A stretch of DNA of 64,000 bases from UBA11591 sp040220895. Lineage in GTDB: Bacteria; Bacteroidota; Bacteroidia; Flavobacteriales_E; Vicingaceae. Shown here one piece after another: positions 7,325 through 15,396 of this stretch. A program made the translations under genes and the position numbers. The stretch covers positions 204,721 through 268,720 of the forward strand of contig JAVJVY010000001.1 in the NCBI GenBank assembly GCA_040220895.1, written 5' to 3'. The notes under the pieces were generated by a model that was given only the letters and a program-made list of their open reading frames with translations, was not told where the DNA came from and did no database searches. Every line of letters starts with the position of its first letter. The first letter of the stretch is position 1.

Positions 7325-8563
7325 TCAATGCTGAGTCTTAAGCTTCTCGATCTCCTTACTTTGCTGTATAACGTGCAACGTCAATTCCTCTAATTTCTTC
7401 AATAAAAGGGCATTCATTTCTCCCAGATTAATTCCATCTTCTGATATTTTATCCGCAGATGGGACTTCTGGCAAATGACCATTGATTTCAATGTACTTTT
7501 CTACCTCTTGTAAACTTTTTAATTTATAATCTTCATTAAATACGTAATCTGGCCATGCTCCATGATCCACCAATGAAACAACAACTTCTCTGGTTGTAAA
7601 TTTTCCATCCGTTTCCAGAACTGCTGCATACTTTACAGGGTTGTTATCTTGACCAAGTTGGTCGTCTCCTGTTATAAAATACCAACCTTCATTAGTCATT
7701 CCAAAACCTAAATGCCTTTGACTAACATTTGAGGGTGCATCAGTGACTATGGCACCACCAATAGGCATATAGATTCTTTCAGACCAATGTGCGTCAGTCC
7801 ATGTATTAATGGTACCTTGATTAATTTTAACCGCGCCTTTAACTTCGAGAGCAGAAGTTGGATTAGCTGTATTGATTCCGACTCTTCCAAGAGAGTGAAT
7901 AGTCAATACATCTGGCCTAATTAATTCACCAACGTTAGATCGATTGGTAAAATGAAATCTAAGAGAAGAATTGTCAAGATCAGCGGTATTTTGAGCAACT
8001 TCTTGCCAAGCATAATTACTGTATTGGTGGTGAATAATGCCACCCATGTGCGACTGTAGGTGATTGGCACCAACAAACAATGCATCGTCGAAGTTTAAAT
8101 GTCCGCTGTTCACATCTAGTCTTCCTTTTGCATTTTCAGTACCTATTCCGGTGAAACCATTGATAGAATTAATAGAAAAATCTACACGGTCATTATTTAC
8201 ATTATAAATATTGTAAGATCCTCCATTAATAGCCATATCCCAAGAGATATAATTAGAAGTTCCAGTTCCTTGGTTCAATATTCCAAAATCCATTCTAATG
8301 CCCATGGAATTATCTATATAAGGTGAGTTCGGGTCGTAAACATCTGAAAAACCACCTTTTCTAATTTGAAGCTTCCTTATTATATGTGGGTCATCTAATC
8401 CTATGCCTATTTTTTTCCAATCGATATGCGAAGAATTACTTTTTGTTGTTAAATTCTCAAATGGACTTTGACTACTTTGATACAATTGAGCTCTTGCGTC
8501 ATTTGCACCAATCAGATATAATCCTATAAACAAAAATGTTGCTTTTAATATATTCTTTTTCAT
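7325..8563 (-). CDS. Tail-fibre-like secreted protein with C-terminal LPEVPSA/coiled-coil module
   Basis: The 412-residue protein starts with a signal peptide (MKKNILKATFLFIGLYLIGANDARAQ). The middle has repeated short phrases typical of phage-tail-fibre-like proteins (FTGIGTENAKGRLDV; GRVGINTANPTSALEVKG). The C-terminus carries a module common in Bacteroidota: YKLKSLQEVEKYIEINGHLP, then EVPSADKISEDGINLGEMNA and a closing coiled coil. Such proteins are thought to be surface or adhesive fibres, though the function is unproven. The gene is AT-rich like the GH5 body and lies just upstream of it in the same direction, so the two may form one transferred operon. Confidence 0.82.
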   Translation of the reverse strand: MKKNILKATFLFIGLYLIGANDARAQLYQSSQSPFENLTTKSNSSHIDWKKIGIGLDDPHIIRKLQIRKGGFSDVYDPNSPYIDNSMGIRMDFGILNQGTGTSNYISWDMAINGGSYNIYNVNNDRVDFSINSINGFTGIGTENAKGRLDVNSGHLNFDDALFVGANHLQSHMGGIIHHQYSNYAWQEVAQNTADLDNSSLRFHFTNRSNVGELIRPDVLTIHSLGRVGINTANPTSALEVKGAVKINQGTINTWTDAHWSERIYMPIGGAIVTDAPSNVSQRHLGFGMTNEGWYFITGDDQLGQDNNPVKYAAVLETDGKFTTREVVVSLVDHGAWPDYVFNEDYKLKSLQEVEKYIEINGHLPEVPSADKISEDGINLGEMNALLLKKLEELTLHVIQQSKEIEKLKTQH

Positions 8564-8691
8564 GATTTATAATTTATATTATATCCAAATTACCAAAGCA
8601 AAAGAGGCGTAGAAACAAACTCGCGTATTAGCCTATGAGATGAATCTAATAGATCATGAAACTCCCTAGAATATTGTAAGAAATCTTCATT

Positions 8692-9435
8692 CTACAAAAA
8701 CACCCTGCCCATGGCCTGGACAAAAAGGCTGCGCTTTTTGCGAGAAACTTCAACGACAGACTTGTCTTTGAGGGTGACAACGTCGCGTTCGCCTTTTTTG
8801 TACTGGTCCACCATGTGCAGGTTAATTAAGTGGGAACGGTGGATTCTGAAAAAGTACCGATCGGTGAGCAGGTCTTCGTATTCCTTGATGGGTTTGGATG
8901 AAAGATGCTTAACCCCGTCCTCGGTAAAGATGTAGGTGTATGAACCTTCGGCTTCGCAGCGCACAATCCTTTCAATGTCCAAAAAGGTGATCTTTCCGGT
9001 TGAAGCTATGGCAAGCTTTTTGATGCCATCACTCGATTGGACATTGGCCATCAAGGACTTAAAGTTTTCCGATTTTTTATCTTCCTTATCAGCCTTTTTA
9101 ATGGCGTTGACCAATTCCGCCGAATCGATGGGCTTTAGCACGTAATCAAGTGCACTGGCCTTGATGGCTTTTAGCGAATACTGATCGTAGGCCGTGATGA
9201 ATATGGTCTTGAAGTCTACTTCATCATAGCGTTCAAGGATATTAAAACCACTGCCGCCCGGCATTTCCACATCCAACAATACCAGGTCCGGGTCGGTTTT
9301 ATTGATGATGTCGTAGCCGCTTTCCACCGAGTCGCCCTCGCCCACTACTTCCACCTGCGGACACAAGCGCTGCAGCAATTCCCTGATCACGTTTCGCGCT
9401 CCTTTTTCGTCGTCTATAATTACTGTTCTGATCAT
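8692..9435 (-). CDS. LytTR-family response regulator
   Basis: This 247-residue transcription regulator has an N-terminal receiver (D8-D9-E10; phospho-acceptor D55 in DLVLLDVEMPGGSG; conserved K102-type segment YVLKPID) and a C-terminal LytTR DNA-binding domain (ERIVRCEAEGSYTYIFTEDG, then RYFFRIHRSHLINLHMV). It begins 10 bp after the stop of the sensor kinase gene on the same strand, so it is the cognate partner. LytTR regulators bind paired direct repeats upstream of targets; no such sites could be assigned by eye here. Confidence 0.94.
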   Translation of the reverse strand: MIRTVIIDDEKGARNVIRELLQRLCPQVEVVGEGDSVESGYDIINKTDPDLVLLDVEMPGGSGFNILERYDEVDFKTIFITAYDQYSLKAIKASALDYVLKPIDSAELVNAIKKADKEDKKSENFKSLMANVQSSDGIKKLAIASTGKITFLDIERIVRCEAEGSYTYIFTEDGVKHLSSKPIKEYEDLLTDRYFFRIHRSHLINLHMVDQYKKGERDVVTLKDKSVVEVSRKKRSLFVQAMGRVFL

Positions 9436-9445
9436 TTTGATTTGT

Positions 9446-12397
9446 TTAATGTGATATGGTTATTTCTACCCTGGTGCCAATGGCCTTTCCCGAATTGTCA
9501 TATAAGTCTACGGTCTTAAAGCCGTAGTCATCCTTACTCGATTCTTTCAACAGGTCAAGACGATCTTTGGTTATTTGCAAGCCAAGGGAAACCTTGTGTT
9601 TGCGGCTATTTTTCTTTATCTCTTGTGCTTTTTCCCGTCCGATGCCGTCATCGGAAATGATGCACTTTACACCACCACTAAATTCAATTAATTCGATGGT
9701 GATGTTACCAGAACCTACTTTGTGCGCAATACCGTGCAGAATGGCATTCTCTACAAAAGGTTGTATAAGGGCAGGTGGCACGGTGATTCCGTCCAGATCG
9801 ATGCCGGGGTGGATCTTAAGTTGGTGATCAAATTTACCCGGAAATCGCATTTTCTCGAGCGATATGTAGATCTCGAGGCTCTCCAGTTCTTCTGAAAGCC
9901 TGATTCTGCCGTGCCTTGAATTTTCCAATACCTTGCGTATCAGTGAAGCGAATTTTGACAAGTAATCATTGGCCTTTACCGAATCGTTCTGCAAGATGTA
10001 CTGCTGAATAGCACTAAGGGTGTTGAAGGTGAAGTGCGGGTTCATTTGGGCCCTGAGTGCCTTTAATTCCAGTTCTGCCGAACGCTGCAGGAAAAGTGAA
10101 CTTTCACGCAATCGCCGTTCCCTTCTGAACATCACATAGGAAACAAAGGCCAGGAAAGATCCCAGGGTAAAAACAATAAAATACCACCTTAAATAAAATG
10201 GGGGCAAAATGGTAAAGTGGAAAGAAAGAGGCTCGCTCCAGTAACCGTCTTCATTTGAGGCCCTGACTTCAAAGGTATAATCGCCGAATGGCAGCTTGTT
10301 GTAGCGCACTTCTCTGCTTCTGGTCTTCCGGAATTGTTGATCAATTCCCCTCATTCGGTACTCGTAGTCCAGTTGCCCGCCACTTTTAAAGCCGATGGCT
10401 GTGTATTGAAAGGACAAGGTATTCTGTTCAAATTTAAATGACTTCGTAGTATCCATGTCTGTGTTTACGTCATTGACCGTTAATCTTTCCAAGATTAACT
10501 TTGGAGCTATTTGATTTATTGCCAATTCATTACCGTGCACAATGGCCAATCCCTTGAGTCCACCGATCCACAGCTCTTCGCCCCGGCTGGCCAAGCTGTT
10601 GACATAAGAAGAAGGTAAAACACCGGCTGAAGAAACCCGCTTTACTTCAACATCCTGCTCACTGTAGATCAGTCGGTTCAATCCTTTGTTCGTGCCAACC
10701 CATATAGTATTGGTAGCATCGACTTCAATGGCATTGATCAAGTTACTGCCCAAGCCCTTGTCCCTATTCACCACATAAATACTATTGTCGGTGTAAAAGA
10801 TCAAACCCCGGCCGCGGCTTCCCAAAAGCAAGCTGCCATCATTCATAAACCCAATGGCGTCAATTCTGCTCGAAAGCAATTCATTTTCATTGCCCATAAA
10901 TTCAAAGAAATTGGCATGTACCCGGTTCAAACCTTCAACCGCCGAAGCGTAAACGCGACTTCCGTCTATTCCGATTGCGTCGATCTTGTAAAGCACCTGA
11001 ACAGCTTTATCACCAGACGCTGAATCGCTGCTGGAATTAACAAAGTTGGTCAGTTGTCCGTCTTTAAAAGCGTACAATCCGTCGTTCGTTCCAACCCAAA
11101 CCCTGCCAAGGTCATCGGTTTTGATCTGTCGAATTTGCGGCTTAATTTTTAGGTCATCGGGGTAGTCCCTGTTGCGGAGTTTTTCAAAAAGGGAGATCAA
11201 GCGATTGTTATTTTGCTCAAAGTACCGGCCAACAGTCTCAACGGTGATCAATTGCAACTGTCGGGCATCCCAGGCAATGGGGTTATAAGTTAGGCTGACC
11301 GGGTCGGTTGCTTTTATCTGAAGGTTTCTGCAGGTACCGTCCTCGATCTGCCAGATGCTGCCATCGGCATAGCTAACAAATGCCTTGTCTTTTGATACAA
11401 CTTGAATTTCTCTGACCTCTTCCTTGGGCAAATCGTTTAGAAACGCTGGCGACATGCCGGCATTCGGTGCTCGGTAATATACGCCTTCGTCCAGGCTAGT
11501 AAACCACATACCACCCTCATGGTCTTCCGTAATCCACGATATAGATTTTCCGTTAAAAAATGTTTGATTCAGCCGGATGGTATCTTTCAAAAGACTGTAA
11601 GACGAAACGCCACCAGCAAGTGTCGATATCCATAGGGACCTGTTTTTTGATATAAACAAACTCGCAATGGTTTTATTGGTTTTTAAGAGGTGCTTAAGGT
11701 GTCCGTTATCGTAGGCAAATACATTACTCCCATCGCTGAAATAAAGCTTGTCTCCATCCTTAACCAATCGTAAAATCAGCTTTGTACTTCTTGGGTACTC
11801 GTACGTTTCATCAAAGACGTGCAATTGGTTTCGCACGTTGTTATTAACAGCATTCCCGGGTACTTTGTAGATCAAATGCCCGTTTCCGGCGGTAATTACA
11901 TTGGTTCCCGGCTTTTCAAGCAGCATGTTAAGCTTCCCATTTTCATCAATAACGTAGCCACCCCGGTTATTCGTGCCGACATATACTACATTGCCTTCCT
12001 TGTAAAAGGAGACCTTCGGATTTCGTTCCAGGTTTTCACCATCAATTGATGCATTGTACCTAAAGGCTTTTATTGACTGACCATCATAATAGCATAGCCG
12101 GGGCGAATAACTCAAAAACCAAATGTTTCCTTCTTCGTCTTCATAAGAAAAGAAGACGGTATTGTCGGTCAACCCATCGTCAGTGGTGAAATTGGTGAAG
12201 TCATAACCGTCATAGCGACTCACCCCTTTGTCGGTCGAAAACCAGAGGTAGCCCTTACTGTCTTGCAGCACGTGATACACCTCGTTACTGGGCAAACCCT
12301 CATTCACGGCAAATTGCAGATACTTAGGGTTTTGCGCTTGGATACAAGGCAATATTACCAGGCAACAGGTCAGTAGAAGAAAAATGTGCCTTCTCAA
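9446..12397 (-). CDS. Two-component sensor histidine kinase with periplasmic beta-propeller
   Basis: The architecture is signal peptide (HIFLLLTCCLVILPCIQAQ), a long run of propeller repeats (for example KGYLWFSTDKGVSRYDGY and TIWVGTNKGLNRL), a Y_Y_Y domain (YEYRMRGIDQQFRKT), one membrane helix (WYFIVFTLGSFLAFVSYVMF) and a LytS-type kinase core with RAQMNPHFTFNTLSAIQ (the phospho-histidine) and an N box, IQPFVENAILHGI. It senses an unknown periplasmic signal and phosphorylates the LytTR partner 10 bp downstream. No ATG is available at the 5' end. TTG at 12397 gives a clean signal peptide (983 residues) and sits downstream of a -7-like box; TTG at 12451 (1001 residues) is the alternative. Confidence 0.92.
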   Translation of the reverse strand: MRRHIFLLLTCCLVILPCIQAQNPKYLQFAVNEGLPSNEVYHVLQDSKGYLWFSTDKGVSRYDGYDFTNFTTDDGLTDNTVFFSYEDEEGNIWFLSYSPRLCYYDGQSIKAFRYNASIDGENLERNPKVSFYKEGNVVYVGTNNRGGYVIDENGKLNMLLEKPGTNVITAGNGHLIYKVPGNAVNNNVRNQLHVFDETYEYPRSTKLILRLVKDGDKLYFSDGSNVFAYDNGHLKHLLKTNKTIASLFISKNRSLWISTLAGGVSSYSLLKDTIRLNQTFFNGKSISWITEDHEGGMWFTSLDEGVYYRAPNAGMSPAFLNDLPKEEVREIQVVSKDKAFVSYADGSIWQIEDGTCRNLQIKATDPVSLTYNPIAWDARQLQLITVETVGRYFEQNNNRLISLFEKLRNRDYPDDLKIKPQIRQIKTDDLGRVWVGTNDGLYAFKDGQLTNFVNSSSDSASGDKAVQVLYKIDAIGIDGSRVYASAVEGLNRVHANFFEFMGNENELLSSRIDAIGFMNDGSLLLGSRGRGLIFYTDNSIYVVNRDKGLGSNLINAIEVDATNTIWVGTNKGLNRLIYSEQDVEVKRVSSAGVLPSSYVNSLASRGEELWIGGLKGLAIVHGNELAINQIAPKLILERLTVNDVNTDMDTTKSFKFEQNTLSFQYTAIGFKSGGQLDYEYRMRGIDQQFRKTRSREVRYNKLPFGDYTFEVRASNEDGYWSEPLSFHFTILPPFYLRWYFIVFTLGSFLAFVSYVMFRRERRLRESSLFLQRSAELELKALRAQMNPHFTFNTLSAIQQYILQNDSVKANDYLSKFASLIRKVLENSRHGRIRLSEELESLEIYISLEKMRFPGKFDHQLKIHPGIDLDGITVPPALIQPFVENAILHGIAHKVGSGNITIELIEFSGGVKCIISDDGIGREKAQEIKKNSRKHKVSLGLQITKDRLDLLKESSKDDYGFKTVDLYDNSGKAIGTRVEITISH

Positions 12398-12433
12398 TTT
12401 ATTGTAACCATTAAAAATTCGGATAGTCCGGAG

Positions 12434-12441
12434 TAAATTTA
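12434..12441 (-). promoter_or_regulatory. Possible -7 box TAAATTTA for the sensor kinase
   Basis: TAAATTTA differs from TAnnTTTG by one base. It is 37 bases before the TTG at 12397 and inside the reading frame that would start at 12451, so if real it favours the shorter protein. It rests on one near-match and on position only. Confidence 0.3.
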
Positions 12442-12598
12442 ATGTTAGCAAATGACATCCCTCGAATCATTTCTAACCGCAGTTAACCATTCATACACTG
12501 TATGGGGAATTTCGTGCGGATAATTAGTACATAATAAAACAAATGTGATGATCTGGGAGTTTAACACAATTATAGTGCTCAGGAGCACAAAAACTTGA

Positions 12599-12751
12599 AT
12601 TTGCCTGAAAGGACAACATACATTGCAACATAACCCTCAGTTTAAGCCGTATATTGAAACAAGCTGGCTCAGTGCAGGTGTCTATTTTGTTAAAGTTCAG
12701 ATGGAAAATGGAGGCACCGCCATTAAAAGGGTCCTAGTCACCCAGTATTAA
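12599..12751 (+). pseudogene. Orphan remnant of a T9SS C-terminal sorting domain
   Basis: Reading the plus strand after the in-frame stop at 12596-12598, the last 27 codons before the TAA at 12749 spell LSAGVYFVKVQMENGGTAIK and then RVLVTQY. This is a textbook end of a T9SS type A sorting domain (compare the ends of the other cargo proteins in this window). There is no signal peptide, no cargo body and no plausible start. It therefore looks like the 3' scrap of a deleted gene and not an active gene. It fills most of the 329-bp gap between the sensor kinase and the next gene. Confidence 0.75.
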
Positions 12752-12780
12752 AGTATCGGTGGTTTCTTACACCTGTTCGC

Positions 12781-13137
12781 CTATTTCAAGGTTTTCGATT
12801 CGAATCGAAGTTTATAGGCACCCTTTTTATTTTTCTTGATCACCCACACGGCGCGTTCCGCTACACGTCCTCCTTCTGGGGATAGTCCCATTGAAATGCT
12901 GCCGGTCAGGTCTTCGATGGATTCGTTTCTGAATTTTATACGCGGTTTGATCTGATCCTCGGTGATATTGCTGATTTCCACGGTTGCACTGTACTCTGCA
13001 TTTATTTGCCTGTCGCCGTTGAAAACAAGGAATTCTTCGCCGTCTTCAGAGTAAATGGTCAGGTCGTGCATGATTTCCTGGGATAGCGCCAAAGAACTAA
13101 AAAGAAGGGAGACTAATACAGTAGACAAGGTTTTCAT
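12781..13137 (-). CDS. Small exported protein, DUF4476-type N-terminal module
   Basis: This 118-residue protein has a signal peptide (MKTLSTVLVSLLFSSLALSQ) followed by LTIYSEDGEEFLVFNGDRQ and then IKPRIKFRNESIED. That opening resembles the N-terminal module found ahead of DUF4476 domains in Bacteroidota (their typical SEDGExFxLxLNG phrase), but the DUF4476 helical domain itself is absent. It is predicted to be periplasmic or outer-membrane-associated and mostly beta strand. The function is unknown. It is monocistronic by position. Confidence 0.72.
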   Translation of the reverse strand: MKTLSTVLVSLLFSSLALSQEIMHDLTIYSEDGEEFLVFNGDRQINAEYSATVEISNITEDQIKPRIKFRNESIEDLTGSISMGLSPEGGRVAERAVWVIKKNKKGAYKLRFESKTLK

Positions 13138-13275
13138 AATGCGTTGTTAAAAGTGATTTAATTTTAATTGAAAGATAGTGAAAACATTTTTTTTCTAAGT
13201 AGTTTTCCCACATTCCGCGATAAGTTTTCATCGGTAAAAAGTCAGGTCACAACCAGAAGCATAGTTACTGTTATA

Positions 13276-13509
13276 TTACACCTGTTGACCTCGATGTGGC
13301 TTCAGGTGATCTCTAACGCTAATCATTTCGTCTTGGTGAACCACCAGGAATGCAATGTGATGGTTCGGAGTCAATTCTTCACTGCCCGTTTCATTGAATT
13401 TCAGCGAATTTTTTTCGGCGTATTCCCTCAGATGAATGGCGTGGTGACGTGCAAAGTGCTCTGCTTCCTGTCCCCTGAAGTCCCAGATTAATTTGATCTT
13501 TTCTTCCAT
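13276..13509 (-). CDS. Small hypothetical cytoplasmic protein
   Basis: The 77-residue protein has no signal peptide or membrane span. It is rich in histidine and acidic residues (ARHHAIHLREYAEK; LTPNHHIAFLVVHQDEMISV) with an alternating helix and strand pattern. It reads like a conserved small Bacteroidota protein, but I do not recognise the family. The ATG at 13509 is the only good start. It lies alone, 138 bp past the end of the next plus-strand spacer and upstream of the DUF4476-like gene. Confidence 0.6.
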   Translation of the reverse strand: MEEKIKLIWDFRGQEAEHFARHHAIHLREYAEKNSLKFNETGSEELTPNHHIAFLVVHQDEMISVRDHLKPHRGQQV

Positions 13510-13653
13510 TAATCAATTAAAACTGAAAATTAGCGCTATTCTTTGAAAACGGATGCATGGACGAACCTGATTAAAATCAGCACAGAGGCTAATAATCTAA
13601 CTTGACTTGCAGCCATATAAACCGTAACTTCCTAGTCAATTCTAAATATAATC

Positions 13654-14259
13654 ATGGAACATAGGATCAAAGAAAAACTGAAAAATTGGAAGGCCCAGGC
13701 CGAACACTTGAACGTGCAAATGCATCTCGGTGCTGCTGAAGCCAGGGATGAATTCGAAATTCAAAAGAAGCAACTCGAAGCATGGGTCAATGATACAAAA
13801 CAGGTAGTGGGTGAATGGGAGGAATCCGCCGATGAGAGCTACACGGCCTTGAAAACAAAATTAGAGGAATTAAGACTACAGGCGGCACTGGGGAAAGCCG
13901 ATGCCGAAGACGCATTTAACATCCAGCAAAAAGACCTCTCAAAGGCCATGCATGAGGCGCGTCAGGAGATTGATAAGTTATACGATAAAGGAAACGAAAA
14001 GACCAAAGAATTTCTTTCTGACAGTGCCGACCAGATCGAACATTACCAGACACGCTTTGACCTTTTCCGCATCCAATTAAACCTGGGCGCCAAAGAGGCT
14101 GCACAATATTGGACCGAAAAAAAGAAAGACCTGAGGCTTAAACTGCACGAAGTGAATCAAAAAATCGATCACGCGAGCGAGGAAGCCGGCGAAAAATGGG
14201 ATGAATTTTCCGACGAGATGTCAGAGGCCTGGAAACATTTTAAAAAAGCCTTCGATTAA
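13654..14259 (+). CDS. Helical protein built of three internal repeats
   Basis: The 201-residue protein is almost wholly helical and very charged, with no signal peptide. Three copies of a unit of about 60-70 residues can be aligned by eye: LNVQMHLGAAEARDEFEIQK (from about residue 19), LRLQAALGKADAEDAFNIQQ (about 73) and FRIQLNLGAKEAAQYWTEKK (about 137). Each is followed by a K/Q-rich helix with a conserved L. The repeat core is a strand-free L-x-L/A-x-LG-x-A pattern. It resembles cytoplasmic coiled-coil or apolipophorin-like stress proteins, but the function is unknown. Its last four bases overlap the 3' end of the convergent HiPIP gene. Confidence 0.75.
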   Translation: MEHRIKEKLKNWKAQAEHLNVQMHLGAAEARDEFEIQKKQLEAWVNDTKQVVGEWEESADESYTALKTKLEELRLQAALGKADAEDAFNIQQKDLSKAMHEARQEIDKLYDKGNEKTKEFLSDSADQIEHYQTRFDLFRIQLNLGAKEAAQYWTEKKKDLRLKLHEVNQKIDHASEEAGEKWDEFSDEMSEAWKHFKKAFD

Positions 14260-14657
14260 GAAGCTGGGGGCGTTTGCCAGGACTTGCACCACCCACCCGG
14301 GTTAACGGCTCCGTTGACAAATAACTGGCATCCTCCGCAATCACCTTCGAATTTATCCGGTTGCCAGAAACGGCAGTTCTTACAATTCTGATCTTTAGTC
14401 TCTGATTTATTCACAAAGGCCACATTGTTTCTCAATTCCATATCTGCCTGACTCAGGTCATTGTTGTATTCACTGCAATCGACCATAGGCTGCGACGGTT
14501 CATTGTCCTTTTTGACCATGCTTTCCGGGCTTTTCATTCCCGGTGCCTGTTTGGGCGCACCTTCGCCACAGGCCGACAAAATTGTTGCTCCGGTTATGGC
14601 TCCTGCTCCAAAAAGACCAAGCTTCTTGAGAAATTCTCCTCTCTTTAAGTTTTGCAT
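14256..14657 (-). CDS. High-potential iron-sulfur protein (HiPIP), lipoprotein-like
   Basis: This 133-residue exported electron carrier has a leader KRGEFLKKLGLFGAGAITGA that looks like a Tat signal (KR in place of RR), followed by a lipobox, ILSAC. The mature part carries the HiPIP cluster pattern: NCKNCRFW, then DCGGCQLFVNGAVNPGGWCK followed by SW. These supply the four cysteine ligands of a [4Fe-4S] cluster; one extra cysteine is present (the CGGC pair) and another at VDCSEY. HiPIPs shuttle electrons in the periplasm to cytochrome oxidases or reaction centres. A Tat leader makes sense because the cluster is assembled before export. The gene converges on the triple-repeat gene with a 4-bp overlap. 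Confidence 0.87.
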   Translation of the reverse strand: MQNLKRGEFLKKLGLFGAGAITGATILSACGEGAPKQAPGMKSPESMVKKDNEPSQPMVDCSEYNNDLSQADMELRNNVAFVNKSETKDQNCKNCRFWQPDKFEGDCGGCQLFVNGAVNPGGWCKSWQTPPAS

Positions 14658-14861
14658 AATGTTTAATCTATTTGATCATGTAATTCGCCAAAAAACGGGC
14701 TCAATACTCAAAATGGTCTTTGATTTCCCGAAATACATCTGGTTCAAATTACACTCCCAAAAGAGGGAACACGCAAGCTTAGTTCAATAAAAAACAGTCA
14801 TAGAAGGACCAACCACTCACTCACTCACTCTCCCACCCACACTCACCCTTCATTTCTGGGC
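14658..14861. other. Intergenic stretch with CACT microsatellite
   Basis: No coding signal is seen. It holds a simple-sequence tract (CACT repeated four times from 14814, drifting to CCCACCCACACTCACCC by 14848) just ahead of the first 85-bp repeat. The HiPIP promoter should lie near the left end, but no exact TAnnTTTG box is visible there. Confidence 0.5.
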
Positions 14862-14946
14862 CCTTGTACCCAACGCAAAAGCGGCTTCGCCGTATTTTTT
14901 TAATTCACTAATCTTCGCTAAAGCGTGCTTTGCTCGATTAGATCCA
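14862..14946. repeat. 85-bp direct repeat, copy 1
   Basis: This copy aligns without gaps to 14991-15075 at an offset of 129 bp, with only a few mismatches (mainly in AATTCACTAATC versus ATTTCACAAATC). It contains a GC-rich hairpin, CGGCTTCGCCG, followed by a T-run, so each copy also looks like a plus-strand terminator. It further contains AAAGCGTGCTTT. Confidence 0.9.
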
Positions 14947-14983
14947 ACCGGGGATTACCTCACTTCGTTCGGTGATCCCTGGT
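14947..14983. repeat. Imperfect palindrome between the 85-bp repeats
   Basis: ACCGGGGAT (14947-14955) pairs with ATCCCTGGT (14975-14983) with one mismatch, around an inner ACC/GGT pair. It could form a long hairpin on either strand. It sits exactly in the spacer between the two repeat copies, so repeat-palindrome-repeat reads as one compound element. Confidence 0.65.
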
Positions 14984-14990
14984 GGGTTTT

Positions 14991-15075
14991 CCTTGTACCC
15001 AACGCAAAAGCGGCTTCGCCGTATTTTTTTATTTCACAAATCTTCGCTAAAGCGTGCTTTGCTCGATTTGATCCA
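14991..15075. repeat. 85-bp direct repeat, copy 2
   Basis: This is the second copy of the element at 14862-14946, ending at the T-run of the tRNA-Val terminator. It keeps the CGGCTTCGCCG hairpin and the AAAGCGTGCTTTGCTCGATT segment. Confidence 0.9.
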
Positions 15076-15076
15076 T

Positions 15077-15099
15077 AAAAAAAGTCCGCTATCGCGGAC
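15077..15099 (-). terminator. Terminator of tRNA-Val
   Basis: On the minus strand GTCCGC-gata-GCGGAC forms a perfect 6-bp hairpin (15099-15084) followed by seven T residues (15083-15077). It lies 11 bp past the tRNA 3' end and is in the correct orientation. Confidence 0.88.
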
Positions 15100-15110
15100 C
15101 TTTTGCGTTG

Positions 15111-15185
15111 TGGGCGATGAGGGATTCGAACCCCCGACCCCCTCGGTGTAAACGAGGTGCTCTGAACCAACTGAGCTAATCGCCC
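15111..15185 (-). tRNA. tRNA-Val (TAC)
   Basis: The 75-nt minus-strand gene has acceptor stem GGGCGAT/ATCGCCC, D-arm TAGCTCAGTTGGT, anticodon stem CCTCG/CGAGG with loop TTTACAC (anticodon TAC, valine) and T-arm GGGGGTTCGAATCCCTC. CCA is not encoded. A hairpin-T terminator follows directly. Confidence 0.96.
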
Positions 15186-15362
15186 GAATTTGAGGGTGCA
15201 AATATATGTTATTTGACTATTTAGTTTCATGATTCAATTGGAAATTCTTTTACGCCTTTAAGTTCAATGACAGCCCAACTATCCTGATGCATATTAAATT
15301 GTCAAATACTTGACATAAAACCATTTAATCTGAATAACCGCCGAGCCATAGCTGTTAGGGCG

Positions 15363-15370
15363 TAACTTTA
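15363..15370 (+). promoter_or_regulatory. Possible -7 box TAACTTTA
   Basis: This is one mismatch from TAnnTTTG and lies 26 bases before the ATG of the T9SS cargo gene at 15397. No -33 TTG is found at standard spacing. The rest of 15186-15396 shows no gene. Confidence 0.35.
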
Positions 15371-15396
15371 AGTAAATCATCATTAAATTATAGATT

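Noticed and set aside
4905..8690. AT-rich block as an integrative element in tRNA-Leu
   Set aside because: No repeat of the tRNA 3' end was found at the far side (8570-8690), and there is no integrase in the block. Transfer is still likely, but not by tRNA-targeted integration as far as can be seen.
14814..14848. CACT tract as a phase-variable microsatellite
   Set aside because: It lies outside any gene and is not clearly placed in a promoter; the tract is short and degenerates, so a switch is not supported.
14955..15230. Open reading frame on the minus strand with a phrase like LAQLVQSTSFTPRGSGVRIP
   Set aside because: It runs through tRNA-Val and the 85-bp repeat. This peptide is a well-known false translation of tRNA genes.
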